DNA from: Victivallales bacterium
Lineage (GTDB): Bacteria > Verrucomicrobiota > Lentisphaeria > Oligosphaerales > Oligosphaeraceae
DNA: 13,360 nt
Direction: 5' to 3'
Assembly: GCA_017431185.1 (NCBI GenBank)
Contig: JAFRLP010000237.1
Location: 1 to 13,360, forward strand
Under the pieces are notes generated by a model. The model was not told the origin of the DNA. It ran no database searches and worked only from the letters and a program-made list of their open reading frames with translations. Below, one piece after another: positions 1 to 7,877 of the stretch (positions are counted from its first letter, which is position 1; each line of letters begins with the position of its first letter). The position numbers and the translations under genes were made by a program.

Positions 1-16
1 AGGAAGATCGACCGGT

Positions 17-742
17 CTATAAAGCACGTATTGAAAATATCGCGAAGATCCGCGTTAAATATCCGGTTTTCACGTGCCCGTCAAAGAACGAGGCATTAAT
101 GTACCCATGTGCGGGATAGTCCCCGTTCTGGAGACGTCCGGAGGCGATGCGTCCGTAATAATAGTGTGCCAGGCTGCCATCGCCGCCCCATGTTTCGCCC
201 ACCATCAAAGTCGAGGATGGCATGGCGATTTGCCCTGTCTTGATGATGTCCGCCTTGTTTTCGGCGTATTTGGAATTGAATCCATAACTGGTGAAAATCA
301 TGAGGGCATACGTGAGTTTGAATGGAGAGGCGTTGGAGGGACAGACCAGGATGGACGCGGCGCCCTTTGCGTTTCTTCGCGCGATGTTCTCATCGCCGCT
401 GCCCTTGACCATTTCCCAGCCTGGGAAATAGCCATTTCCAGCCAGGTAGTCACACCAGAAGCCAGAGGTGGGCGCATAGACCTCCTTGGTCTCTGGACTT
501 GACGCGCTCCATGCCGGAGGCGGGAAATCGCTGTTGTCATCCGAATAGAAATTGAGAAATGTCGCCTGCTGTTTCAATTTGTTGATGCAGGAGACGCTTC
601 GCGCCTTCTCCCGCGCCTTGCTCAAGGCAGGCAGAAGCATGGCGGCAAGAACGGAAATTATGGCGATGACGACAAGCAATTCGATGAGCGTGAACGACTT
701 GATTTTTCCTCTGGCGAATTGACGGGAATTGTTCTGGGGCAT
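17..742 (-). CDS. prepilin-like (type II pseudopilin-type) H-X-DG protein
   Basis: A 241-residue protein with a prepilin N-terminal cleavage/methylation signal. A short basic leader ends in KIKS, followed by FTLIELL with Glu at +5 of the predicted mature protein (residue 21) and a hydrophobic helix to about residue 41, then KAREKAR. The Ser before the cleavage point replaces the usual Gly. The C-terminus holds the 'DGH' tip of the H-X9-DG class (TIGR04294-like), here with only eight residues between His and Asp. Large sets of such proteins are typical of Lentisphaerota and Planctomycetota; they are presumed cell-envelope or secretion pseudopilins of unknown substrate. I chose the ATG at 742 because AAGGA lies 11 bases upstream. 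The in-frame ATG at 799 has no visible ribosome site and would add 19 residues in front of the basic leader. It lies 74 bases downstream of the DUF4838 gene on the same strand, so the two are probably co-transcribed. Confidence 0.85.
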   Translation of the reverse strand: MPQNNSRQFARGKIKSFTLIELLVVIAIISVLAAMLLPALSKAREKARSVSCINKLKQQATFLNFYSDDNSDFPPPAWSASSPETKEVYAPTSGFWCDYLAGNGYFPGWEMVKGSGDENIARRNAKGAASILVCPSNASPFKLTYALMIFTSYGFNSKYAENKADIIKTGQIAMPSSTLMVGETWGGDGSLAHYYYGRIASGRLQNGDYPAHGYINASFFDGHVKTGYLTRIFAIFSIRAL

Positions 743-816
743 GGCGGCATGTATCCTTATGGTTAAATTGAATCCTTCTGTGCGGTTTGAAGTGCCCATG
801 AGGAATATCCGAAAGG

Positions 817-3039
817 CTATTCCTGCGGCAGGCCAACGATGCGGTCAATGTAGATTGCGTTCTCCGCAGTGTCCCCTTGCCTGAAAAGGGAACCTGTGAA
901 TTTCATGGAGACCCAGAATTCAAGGGGGCGCTTTTCCTGCATTCGAGCCAGATGCAGCTTGACGCACCAGGAGCGGGAGAGGAACACATCGGCTGTCTTC
1001 GGCAGAGTGAAGGCGCCAAGGCGATGCCAGTGGTATCCGCTTTCCTGCGGAAATGAGGTGAGGATGACGTTGACGGTCGTCTTTGCCGAACGATCTCGGA
1101 AGCCCATCTCAAAAGGGGGATTGTACATTTGGGGATTGGCAGAGACGGTGATTCTCATGGCATATCCGTTTTCGCTTTCGGCATCCCGCACCAGACTGAT
1201 TGCCTTGGGCTCGTGGTTCTGGAAGTGCATCGCCCGCCAGTCGTAGATTTCGCGTCCCGCAAATCTTGACGGTGGTCTGTTGTTTGAGGCAAGAGCCATT
1301 TCATACTGCGCCAGTTCATGCCGTGCCTCCATCTGAAGGCGCGGCGCATTTGGATAACGCTCCAGCCAGGCGCACCAGGATTCCCTTAAACGCGCAAGCG
1401 CGGCTTGCGCCAGGTTGATGTCGAACTCATGCGTTTCGTTTGCCTTTCGGTGCGCCTGCGGAATGGCGCGGAACACGCATAGGCGATCCAGACCTCGGCG
1501 TGCCCTTCTTACGCGGGATAGCAACAGGGGACTGGAGGAGACGGAGACCTCCGCGCGGTCATAGCAATCCTGCATCTCCCTGAGTTCCTCCGCTGTCGAA
1601 AACTGGAACTCCTCGGGAGTGGACATGAAGCGGATATATGCCCCGGAACGAAGGCGAGAGACATCAAGCAGGCGACGGCTCTCCAGGATGTGGGGGGCTG
1701 CCGGACCATAGTAGGCACGCATGAATCTCCTTGTCAACTGCGCCGCATCCGCATACGGGTCTTCCATAAGCCTCGTCTCCAGATGGAATTTCAGTTCGAA
1801 CATGTCTGCGTCGTGCTCGAAGGGGTGTTCCCACATGATTCCCTTGACGCCGTTCTCCGCGTATAGGCGATAGCGGTCGGCATAATGCAGTTCACTGGCG
1901 AAGGGCATGCCGATGCCCCCTTTGGTATAGGTCTCCGCATAATCCCAGACAAAGAGGTTTTGGCATGCTTTCGCCCATGTGGTCAACTGCCGCAGAAAGT
2001 CCGCATTGTCGGAGTCCAAGAGAGAGGCCGCCTGATTGATGTTCGGGCAGAGTCGCACGATGATGTTCTTCTCTGGCACGATCTCCCTTGGGGCCTCCCG
2101 CGTGAAATCATACGCAAGGGTGGTAATCCAAAGGTCGGGATGCGTCTCCCGCAGTTTTCTGGCAATGGGATTGAGGAGATGAAGCAACGCGCCTGAATGC
2201 CCGTGCTTCCTCACCAGTTCCGTGCAGGTCCCGCAATGGCAGTAATTCCCGTTGTCGTTGATGGATATGTCATAGAAGAACGGACGATTCGGCTTGCGTT
2301 CCCCCTGTGCGACGTAGGTCATCAGCTGACGATAGATGACATCCGGCAACTCCCGATTCGAGAAGCAGAGTTGACTTTCCCGACCGGCGCGCCGCACACC
2401 ATCCACCAGTGCAAAATACTCGGGGTGCGCCTCGAAATGCATCTCTTCTGGCACATAACTCCACATGGTGTGAACAAAACGCGGCGGACCGAAACCGACA
2501 CATCCGCCAAAGCGGTGGGTGATGCGTCCGCCGTCGTCATTGTTCAGACGGCGCAGGGCGGCGAATCGCCCTCCGTCCTCCTGACGTGTTTCGCCTCGAA
2601 AAACATGCCTGTATCCAAAGAAGGGAATGCCCGAGGCATGCAATGACGGCAGGGTCAGCGCATGTGCCTCCGGCACAAGTTCCTCATGGGGATTGAAGAA
2701 CCAGACCCCGCAGTCGTCCTCCAGGAAATGGGACACAGCATGCAGAACCGAGCGCCCATTGCTTCCTGAGAGGGTTACAACGCTTTCCTTTGTCGAGATG
2801 CGCCATCCGTCTCGTCCTTGGGCAATTGCCGGCTCAATGTCCAGCCGAAAAGTGACAGGTGTCCTCCCTGCGACTGTCACATCCATGCTTCCGCCAGTCA
2901 ATTTGCCCAGATACTCTTCGAGCAGTTCGACAGCGGTTGTCTCTGCTTCCGTTTTTCCTGTGGCCATGATGAGGCATGGCGCACCCATTGCCATTCCGCA
3001 GAAAGCCAGCAGAATCGGCATCCATTTCACACATGTCAT
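817..3039 (-). CDS. secreted DUF4838 protein (glycoside hydrolase-like)
   Basis: A 740-residue exported protein. Residues 1-20 form a Sec signal peptide (Lys5, hydrophobic core, small residues near position 19-20; no lipobox). Residues about 24-130 look like the GH20b-type alpha/beta domain common before glycoside hydrolase domains. Residues about 140-450 match the DUF4838 family as I know it, including a CHCGTC cluster (Cys267, Cys269, Cys272) after the [10 protein letters not shown] stretch and the later WDYAETY and IMWEHPF motifs. Residues about 590-740 look like a beta-sandwich that could bind carbohydrate. The likely role is surface or periplasmic glycan processing; substrate and catalytic activity are not established for the family. 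The ATG at 3039 is preferred because GGAG sits 6 bases upstream; the ATG at 3045 is too close to it. The open frame runs on to 3468 but crosses the divergent promoter and regulator gene. The partner gene downstream is the prepilin-like protein, and the AraC regulator is divergent. Confidence 0.88.
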   Translation of the reverse strand: MTCVKWMPILLAFCGMAMGAPCLIMATGKTEAETTAVELLEEYLGKLTGGSMDVTVAGRTPVTFRLDIEPAIAQGRDGWRISTKESVVTLSGSNGRSVLHAVSHFLEDDCGVWFFNPHEELVPEAHALTLPSLHASGIPFFGYRHVFRGETRQEDGGRFAALRRLNNDDGGRITHRFGGCVGFGPPRFVHTMWSYVPEEMHFEAHPEYFALVDGVRRAGRESQLCFSNRELPDVIYRQLMTYVAQGERKPNRPFFYDISINDNGNYCHCGTCTELVRKHGHSGALLHLLNPIARKLRETHPDLWITTLAYDFTREAPREIVPEKNIIVRLCPNINQAASLLDSDNADFLRQLTTWAKACQNLFVWDYAETYTKGGIGMPFASELHYADRYRLYAENGVKGIMWEHPFEHDADMFELKFHLETRLMEDPYADAAQLTRRFMRAYYGPAAPHILESRRLLDVSRLRSGAYIRFMSTPEEFQFSTAEELREMQDCYDRAEVSVSSSPLLLSRVRRARRGLDRLCVFRAIPQAHRKANETHEFDINLAQAALARLRESWCAWLERYPNAPRLQMEARHELAQYEMALASNNRPPSRFAGREIYDWRAMHFQNHEPKAISLVRDAESENGYAMRITVSANPQMYNPPFEMGFRDRSAKTTVNVILTSFPQESGYHWHRLGAFTLPKTADVFLSRSWCVKLHLARMQEKRPLEFWVSMKFTGSLFRQGDTAENAIYIDRIVGLPQE

Positions 3040-3145
3040 GCACATCTCCAATTGCAAACTCCACGCTTTCCTCTCCAATGCCAGCCATGAGAGGAAAAGC
3101 GATGTTTGACACCTCTGTCCAGGCGTTTTTCTTCGACTGGCGGAC

Positions 3146-3173
3146 TTGATTTGGCGTCGTGTAATATTATAAT
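3146..3173 (+). promoter_or_regulatory. sigma70-like promoter of the AraC-family gene
   Basis: TTGATT at 3146-3151 and a consensus TATAAT at 3168-3173 are separated by 16 bases. Transcription would start near 3180, about 50 bases before the regulator ATG at 3232. This is read by eye from the sequence; no ribosome-binding site stronger than GTAAGA was seen before the ATG. Confidence 0.55.
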
Positions 3174-3176
3174 ATT
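3163..3176. promoter_or_regulatory. 14-bp perfect AT-only palindrome in the divergent intergenic region
   Basis: AATATTATAATATT is a perfect palindrome, so a TATAAT hexamer exists on both strands (plus 3168-3173, minus 3171-3166). It could be the overlapping -10 region of the divergent AraC and DUF4838 genes, or an operator. No convincing -35 box was found for the minus-strand direction, so the minus promoter is only suggested. Confidence 0.4.
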
Positions 3177-3231
3177 TTTTTCGGATATTTCCCATAACGA
3201 TTTTCTTGATTTCTGTAAGATTCGTATCAAA

Positions 3232-4152
3232 ATGAAACGCATTTCCAAAAAGCGGAGAGAAGTCGAATACTCCTACGCATTCGAGACGCCTAGTTTTCCA
3301 CTGGCAATCAGAATGGAGGAAAACGCTGGCGACATCGTGTCCCACCAGCATGAGAATTTCTCGGAACTGGTCATCGTCGTCAAAGGGCACGCCACCCACC
3401 TGGTTGCCAGAAGAAAATACCCTCTGATCGCTGGCGACGTGTTCGTCATAGGAGAAAAGAAGAACCACGCCTATACGGACACCAGCGACTTCACCTATTG
3501 CAATGTCCTCATGAACATGAAGTCGCTAGGCATTCCACTGGCGGATTTGCTGACCCGTCCTGGCTTTCAGAGCCTTTTTGTCATTGACAGCAAAAACACC
3601 TCGCCCGACAGATTCTCGAACCGTTTTCGCCTCACTTCGGAACAGCTTGAACCGGTACTCCGGAAACTCAAAACAATTCAAGGCCTCATTCCGAACCGAC
3701 GCTTCGAGGCCATCGCGCAATTCATGCTGCTCATCTGCATGCTCTGCGACTGCTATGAAAACAACCGCAACATGCAGGAGTTCCCCATGCGGATGGGACA
3801 ACTCATCGCGCGGATGGAACGTCATTGCGAACATCAGTTCTCAATAGGGGAAATGTGCCGCACCGTCAACATGTCACGCGCCGCCTTCTACCGCCAGTTC
3901 ACAGAATGCTACGGATTGCCGCCCATACAGTTTCTCATCCGAATGAGAATCAATAAAAGCATGCAACTTCTCTGCAACACGAATTTGAGTTGTGGCGAAA
4001 TCGCCCGTCAATGCGGATTCACTGACGCGAGTTACTTCACTTTTCATTTCCACAGGGCAATGGGCATCACGCCCTCAGGCTATCGAAAAATCTGGAAGCA
4101 GGAACAGGTGGAGGTCAAGAGCGGTTCCTGTAAAAAGGGACATCGGGCTTAA
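3232..4152 (+). CDS. AraC family transcriptional regulator with cupin sensor domain
   Basis: A 306-residue regulator. Residues about 20-95 form an AraC-type cupin (HQHENFSELVIVVKGHATH, then a GDVFVI strand and NHAY), the fold that binds a sugar or other small effector. Residues about 200-295 form the double helix-turn-helix DNA-binding domain: FSIGEMCRTVNMSRAAFYRQF is the first helix-turn-helix, and the CGEIARQCGFTDASYFTFHF then GITPSGYR signature is the second. The architecture is that of RhaS/RhaR-like sugar regulators. I chose the ATG at 3232 because the cupin begins soon after it and a promoter lies just upstream. The longer frame from 3106 would start upstream of that promoter. Its position suggests it controls the divergent DUF4838-prepilin pair; that target and its effector are inferred. 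Confidence 0.9.
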   Translation: MKRISKKRREVEYSYAFETPSFPLAIRMEENAGDIVSHQHENFSELVIVVKGHATHLVARRKYPLIAGDVFVIGEKKNHAYTDTSDFTYCNVLMNMKSLGIPLADLLTRPGFQSLFVIDSKNTSPDRFSNRFRLTSEQLEPVLRKLKTIQGLIPNRRFEAIAQFMLLICMLCDCYENNRNMQEFPMRMGQLIARMERHCEHQFSIGEMCRTVNMSRAAFYRQFTECYGLPPIQFLIRMRINKSMQLLCNTNLSCGEIARQCGFTDASYFTFHFHRAMGITPSGYRKIWKQEQVEVKSGSCKKGHRA

Positions 4153-4239
4153 TGCCTCCATCTCTGAAACAGGTGAGATTTCCGCACTCCATAATGCGGG
4201 TCTTCCCTGCCGGAGTTGGTCCGCCATTTTGTTCAGGAG

Positions 4240-4909
4240 TCATTTTTTCGGTGCAATCCGATAAAACGGATAAGTGTCATCGGACGGCCTCTCGTTCCGC
4301 CCCAGCAGAACGGCATGAGCGTCCAGATAACTGACGCAAGCCCGCCCTTGATGCTGGACAAACCAAATGGTGCGGCCCGTCCCCAAACCGTACTGCGCAG
4401 CGGCGGTTGAGCGGCATTCCGCAAGAATCGAAGTTTGCGAAGTGCTTCTGACCAGGGATATCTTGGGTGGTTTGTTCTGTCCTGCAATGCAGTAATTGAT
4501 GCCGAAAATAAACTCTGAATTGCCGCTAATCTATGAATCGAACACTCGTGCGGGGCAATCTATGTTGGAACGCTTCTTCTGATTCCTCGTCAGCAGACCG
4601 ATGGCGAGCGTACCTCCCGGTGGCATATAGGGGGTGAAAAGCCATCTTGCGCGGCTCGCACCCCATTGCCATCTTTGTGGTCGCGCTCCAGACTCCTCCA
4701 CTGCCATAGTTCATGTAAGGCATCAAATATCCCTGATTGTCCTCGGTATATTGAACCATACACATGCCAAACTGCCTGAAGAGACTCACGCAACTGATGG
4801 CACGGGCTTTATTCCGTGCCTGCCCCAGCGCTGGCAGCAGCATCGCCGCAAGCACGCTGATGATGGCGATAACTACCAGCAACTCAATTAAAGTAAAAAA
4901 CGTTTTCAT
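4240..4909 (-). pseudogene. broken prepilin-like H-X9-D protein (frameshift plus in-frame TAG)
   Basis: The gene starts at the ATG at 4909, with AGGAG 7 bases upstream, and encodes MKTF then FTLIELLVV with the typical hydrophobic helix and an SCVSLFRQFGMCMVQY segment. Read straight, it stops at 4526 after 127 residues with an unrelated tail. In the next frame the sequence continues sensibly: LFTPYMPPGGTLAIGLL, then NIDCPARVFDS, a TAG at 4533-4531, then FIFGINYCIAG and a C-terminus with HQGRACVSYLDAH (H-X9-D, Ala replacing Gly) ending at the TGA at 4242-4240. The shift fits one extra base in the four-C run at 4661-4664 (GGGG on the coding strand). The span of 670 bases is one more than a multiple of three, which agrees. 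TAG ends other genes here, so recoding is unlikely. Restored, it would be about 222 residues. A consensus error is possible for the homopolymer but would not explain the stop. Confidence 0.8.
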
Positions 4910-4991
4910 CTTCTTTCTCCTGTCATTGTTCATCCAGACACCCAAACAGCGCGGTCAGTACCCTTTTCGTTCTCTAGCCTCCATGCCAGTT

Positions 4992-5339
4992 TTATTTCCC
5001 TTTGTGAACCGACCTGACCGCCGTGCTTTCCCGAATGACCAATTTGGCAGGGAGGCTGTGACTGACTGGATACGTCTGTCCTTCAAGCATGTTCAGAAGC
5101 CGCTTGACCGCCTCTTCCGCAACCTTTTCGATTGGCTGCCGAATTGTGGTCAGTGCAGGGGAGGAAAATGCACTTGAAACGATGTCATCGAAACCGATCA
5201 CGGAAAAATCCCCAGGAATGCGGACTCCCAGTTTGGCACAACTCTGCATTACCCTCATCGCGGTTATGTCATTGCGACAAATCACCGCCGTGCAGGAAGG
5301 GTTGTCCTGAAAAATTTTTGCGTCAGAATTCCCAGAGGG
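4992..5339 (-). pseudogene. LacI family regulator, C-terminal fragment only
   Basis: About 115 codons that match the C-terminal half of the LacI/GalR periplasmic-binding-like sensor domain: NPSCTAVICRND, then IPGDFSVIGFDDI, then ALTTIRQP, then EEAVKRLLNMLEG and the terminal LVIREST strand. The helix-turn-helix and the first two thirds of a normal protein of about 330-350 residues are missing. Recognisable sequence extends upstream of any start codon (a GTG at 5285 lies mid-domain) to the TGA at 5342-5340, which is also the stop of the ATPase gene. The fragment therefore continues in frame right after that stop. It cannot bind DNA as a LacI protein. It probably became truncated by insertion or deletion at about 5340. 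The downstream prepilin-like pseudogene may have belonged to the same former unit. Confidence 0.85.
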
Positions 5340-6905
5340 TCAGTCCGCGTTAACTTCTTCGGTCTGCCAATCGGATATTTGCCCTGTTCTGGTGTCAAAA
5401 GCAACCCCGTTTAGAAAAATCTTCTTCCGCGACAGTTCATACTGCCTGTAATATTTCTTGTCTTTTATCTGGGCAAGGGCAGAGTCATCGCTGTCTAGTT
5501 TGAATTCGAAGATGAAGACGTATTTATCCGTTTCGGCCACGGCGTCAATCCTGCCATCGTTGGTTTGGGATTCGGCTTTGATGTAATATCCCAGCAAACG
5601 GAACAAGGCAAAGAAAATGTTCTGGAAATTGCTCTCGCTCTTGTGATGAACATCATACGAAATACCGGCAAAGAAGACTTCCATTGTTTTGCGGAGTTGT
5701 TTCACATCGCCAGTTTCCATTGCCTCGGCCAGTTGTTCGTTGAAATTGGTGATAAAATTATCCGACTTTCCTGCATAGGCATTCACCAGACTGGTGTTGA
5801 AGGAGAAACTGACTTCCCGATTCGGGAAATCAAGCCAGTACCACGGCATATTGTATTTTTGGACCATGGATTTGATGGTGAGATAACCAGTCTGCAACAA
5901 CAGCGTCAATGGGTCAATCCTGTCAATTTCAAAGGCGTTGAAGGCCATTGAGGAAACTGGTTTTGACAGCACATCGCTGAAATCGAATCGGGTTTTCTTG
6001 ACCAGTTCCATCAAAAAGGACGGTGTGCCAGTTGAGAACCAGTAGTTATCGAATTTAAAGCGTTTCTGGAAAAATTCCGCCAGTGAGACTGGATTATATA
6101 CATTTTGCGCTTCCTCGTGGAACTTGTATCCGTCATACCAGACCTTGATTTTCGGAAGCAGCTGCTCCTTCGGCGTGTCCAGGTGTTTGGACGCCAGCAC
6201 AATCCGATCGGCAAAATAAGTTTCAAATTCCGTCTGGGTATAGCCCAACATCGCGGCATAGTCGTAATCCATGGTGATGTCGGTCAAATTATTCAGTTCG
6301 GAGAAAAGCGAGACATGGCAGAATTTACTGACCCCAGTGACAAAGAGCAGACGTTCCTGCATGTTACGGTCTTTCAGGACGCTGAAAAACCCTTTCAGGA
6401 TTTGAAGGATCTCTTTGACCCGCTGCTCCGTGATATTGTTCAGAATCGGTTTATCATACTCATCCACCAAAATGACGACCTGACTTTTTCTGAAAAGCGT
6501 GTCTATCAAATTTCCGAAACAGAGACCAGGCGTGCTTCCCTGAACGGAAACCGAGTGCTCCAGCGCTGCCCTTTGGACTTTGGCCATCAAGTATTCCGGC
6601 AATTCACGGACAGGATCCGAGACCACATTATAGTCCGCAAAACTCAGATGGATGATTGGGTACGGTTTCCAGTCATACGGCTTATCATAGATCGCAAGAC
6701 CTTTGAAGAGTTCCTTTTTCCCTTCGAAGACTGCCTTCAGGGTGGAAAGCGTGAGAGACTTCCCAAAGCGACGGGGACGGGACAGAAAATACCCCGCGCT
6801 CCTTGGCCGAATCATTTGCCAGATGTATTCGGTCTTATCGACATACAGGAAATTCCCCTGTATCATCTCTTCAAAACTGTAAAGGTAACTGGTCAAATCC
6901 TTCAT
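5340..6905 (-). CDS. AAA-ATPase_like protein with PD-(D/E)XK-type C-terminus (DUF1703 class)
   Basis: A 521-residue protein of the AAA-ATPase_like / PDDEXK_9 (DUF1703) architecture. The N-terminal region has the family pattern YVDKTEYIWQMI and a Walker A variant RPRRFGKS (Gly48, Lys49, Ser50). Walker B is VVILVDEYDKPIL (Asp148, Glu149). The C-terminus has nuclease-fold residues GRIDAV (Asp454) and IFEFK (Glu467, Lys469), followed by ALAQIKDKKY. All key residues are present and the length is normal, so the gene looks intact. The biological role is not established; the family is often present in many copies per genome. I chose the ATG at 6905 because GAGAGG lies 7 bases upstream; the ATG is preceded by an in-frame GTG at 6908. 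Composition appears more A/T-rich than the lpxA-tyrS block. Its stop abuts the LacI fragment and a large inverted repeat lies just upstream, which suggests acquisition. Confidence 0.9.
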   Translation of the reverse strand: MKDLTSYLYSFEEMIQGNFLYVDKTEYIWQMIRPRSAGYFLSRPRRFGKSLTLSTLKAVFEGKKELFKGLAIYDKPYDWKPYPIIHLSFADYNVVSDPVRELPEYLMAKVQRAALEHSVSVQGSTPGLCFGNLIDTLFRKSQVVILVDEYDKPILNNITEQRVKEILQILKGFFSVLKDRNMQERLLFVTGVSKFCHVSLFSELNNLTDITMDYDYAAMLGYTQTEFETYFADRIVLASKHLDTPKEQLLPKIKVWYDGYKFHEEAQNVYNPVSLAEFFQKRFKFDNYWFSTGTPSFLMELVKKTRFDFSDVLSKPVSSMAFNAFEIDRIDPLTLLLQTGYLTIKSMVQKYNMPWYWLDFPNREVSFSFNTSLVNAYAGKSDNFITNFNEQLAEAMETGDVKQLRKTMEVFFAGISYDVHHKSESNFQNIFFALFRLLGYYIKAESQTNDGRIDAVAETDKYVFIFEFKLDSDDSALAQIKDKKYYRQYELSRKKIFLNGVAFDTRTGQISDWQTEEVNAD

Positions 6906-6952
6906 CACCTAACCTCTCTAAACGTAATACTGTGCAAAAATAAGCCTTCGAA

Positions 6953-7057
6953 GCAGATTGTGGCGGTTTTGGCGCATTTCACCTCGATTGCGAGGCGCGC
7001 AGTAGCCCCCCGCGAAACGAGCCAGTGCGGTGAAATGCGTCTAAAGCCACAATCCGC
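6953..7057. repeat. long imperfect inverted repeat between lpxA and the ATPase gene
   Basis: Arms at 6953-6983 and 7029-7057 pair through two blocks: GATTGTGGC (with one mismatch before it, GCA against GCG) and an 11-base perfect block CGCATTTCACC. Between the blocks is an unpaired patch of 6 to 8 bases. The 45-base centre is G/C-rich and can fold further (CTCG-ATTG-CGAG). It lies 24 bases after the lpxA stop and about 47 bases before the ATPase start. There is no T-run at the stem base, so it is not a classical Rho-independent terminator. It could be a REP-like element, an insertion footprint, or a structured transcript. Confidence 0.7.
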
Positions 7058-7081
7058 ACAGATTTTTGGGGGACCAGATTC

Positions 7082-7867
7082 TCAAGCCTGCTTCAGCCGA
7101 TGTCCAGGGCAGATGCCGCGCTTGGTGCTCATCACGAAGGCGAGGAACTCCTGGATTTCGGGGCAGTCAGGGACTTCGGCCTGAATGCGCGCCACCGCCT
7201 CCGAACGGGGCAGCCCATAGCAGAAATAGATTTTGATGGCCTGATGCAGGGCATTGCGGGACTCGTCAGCCATCCCCGCCCGACGCAGGCCAATGATGTT
7301 CGGCCCCTGTATCTCGTCAAACTGCAACAGGCAGAACGGCGGGATGTCCTGGCCGATGGCGTTGCCGCCGCCGACCATGGCAAGCCGTCCGATCCGCACA
7401 AACTGGTGGACCATGCAACTGGCGCTGATGAAGGCGTGTGCGCCGACGGTGACGCGCCCCGCCAGCAGGGATGCATTTGCCACCACCACGTCGTCCTCAA
7501 TGATGGTGTTGTGTCCCACATGGGAGAAGGCCATGAGCATCACGCGGTTTCCGATGACCGTGGCGCTGCCCTCCTCGGTGCCGCGATGGATGGTGACATA
7601 TTCGCGGATGACGCAGTTCTCGCCGATTTGGACATTGCTGGCCTCGCCCGCATAGTGCAGATCCTGGGGCGCGTCCCCCACCACGGCGCCAGCGTGAATC
7701 CTGGTTCCCGCTCCGATGGTGGTGCGCCCCGTCAGATAGGCGTGCGGCCCGACCACGCACCTGTCGCCTAGAGTCACCTGGTCATCGATGACCGCAAATG
7801 GTCCAATTTCCACATCCTGCCCCAGTACTGCCCCTGGTGCCACGACTGCCCGTGAATCAATCTTCAT
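7082..7867 (-). CDS. lpxA: acyl-ACP--UDP-N-acetylglucosamine O-acyltransferase
   Basis: A 261-residue cytoplasmic acyltransferase that carries out the first step of lipid A synthesis, moving a 3-hydroxyacyl chain from acyl-ACP to the 3-OH of UDP-GlcNAc. Residues about 1-190 are left-handed beta-helix hexapeptide repeats (for example VVAPGAVLGQDVEIGPF and VTLGDRCVVGP). His116 and His119 in FSHVGHN align with E. coli His122 and the catalytic His125. The MVHQF, GGGNAIGQDIPPF and NIIGLRRAGM motifs are characteristic, and residues about 195-258 are the C-terminal helical domain. I chose the ATG at 7867 because AGGAG lies 7 bases upstream. A longer frame from 7894 would overlap tyrS and add nine residues. 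It starts 10 bases after the tyrS stop with its ribosome site inside the tyrS 3' end, so the two are co-transcribed. Other lpx or fab genes are not adjacent. Confidence 0.94.
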   Translation of the reverse strand: MKIDSRAVVAPGAVLGQDVEIGPFAVIDDQVTLGDRCVVGPHAYLTGRTTIGAGTRIHAGAVVGDAPQDLHYAGEASNVQIGENCVIREYVTIHRGTEEGSATVIGNRVMLMAFSHVGHNTIIEDDVVVANASLLAGRVTVGAHAFISASCMVHQFVRIGRLAMVGGGNAIGQDIPPFCLLQFDEIQGPNIIGLRRAGMADESRNALHQAIKIYFCYGLPRSEAVARIQAEVPDCPEIQEFLAFVMSTKRGICPGHRLKQA

Positions 7868-7877
7868 GACTGGTCTC

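Noticed and set aside
3040..3468. N-terminal extension of the DUF4838 frame to 3468
   Set aside because: It would run through the divergent promoter and the AraC coding region and place a long extension before an obvious signal peptide.
4160..4205. Possible terminator after the AraC gene (CCGCA / TGCGG stem)
   Set aside because: The stem is short and imperfect and no T-run follows it.
4233..4487. Separate 84-codon minus-strand gene
   Set aside because: It is an out-of-frame shadow; the frame that makes biological sense here is the C-terminal part of the prepilin-like pseudogene.
4526..4536. Recoded TAG (read-through) in the prepilin-like gene
   Set aside because: TAG is used as the ordinary stop of the DUF4838 gene and of the other prepilin-like gene, and an independent frameshift already breaks this one.
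6900..7060. Integron attC site at the inverted repeat
   Set aside because: The expected core sites (GTTRRRY and RYYYAAC) are not found at the ends of the arms and no integrase gene is present.
6105..7184. Plus-strand open frame of 359 codons antisense to the DUF1703-type gene and the lpxA 3' end
   Set aside because: It is antisense to two well-supported genes, crosses the inverted repeat, and has no protein-family features.
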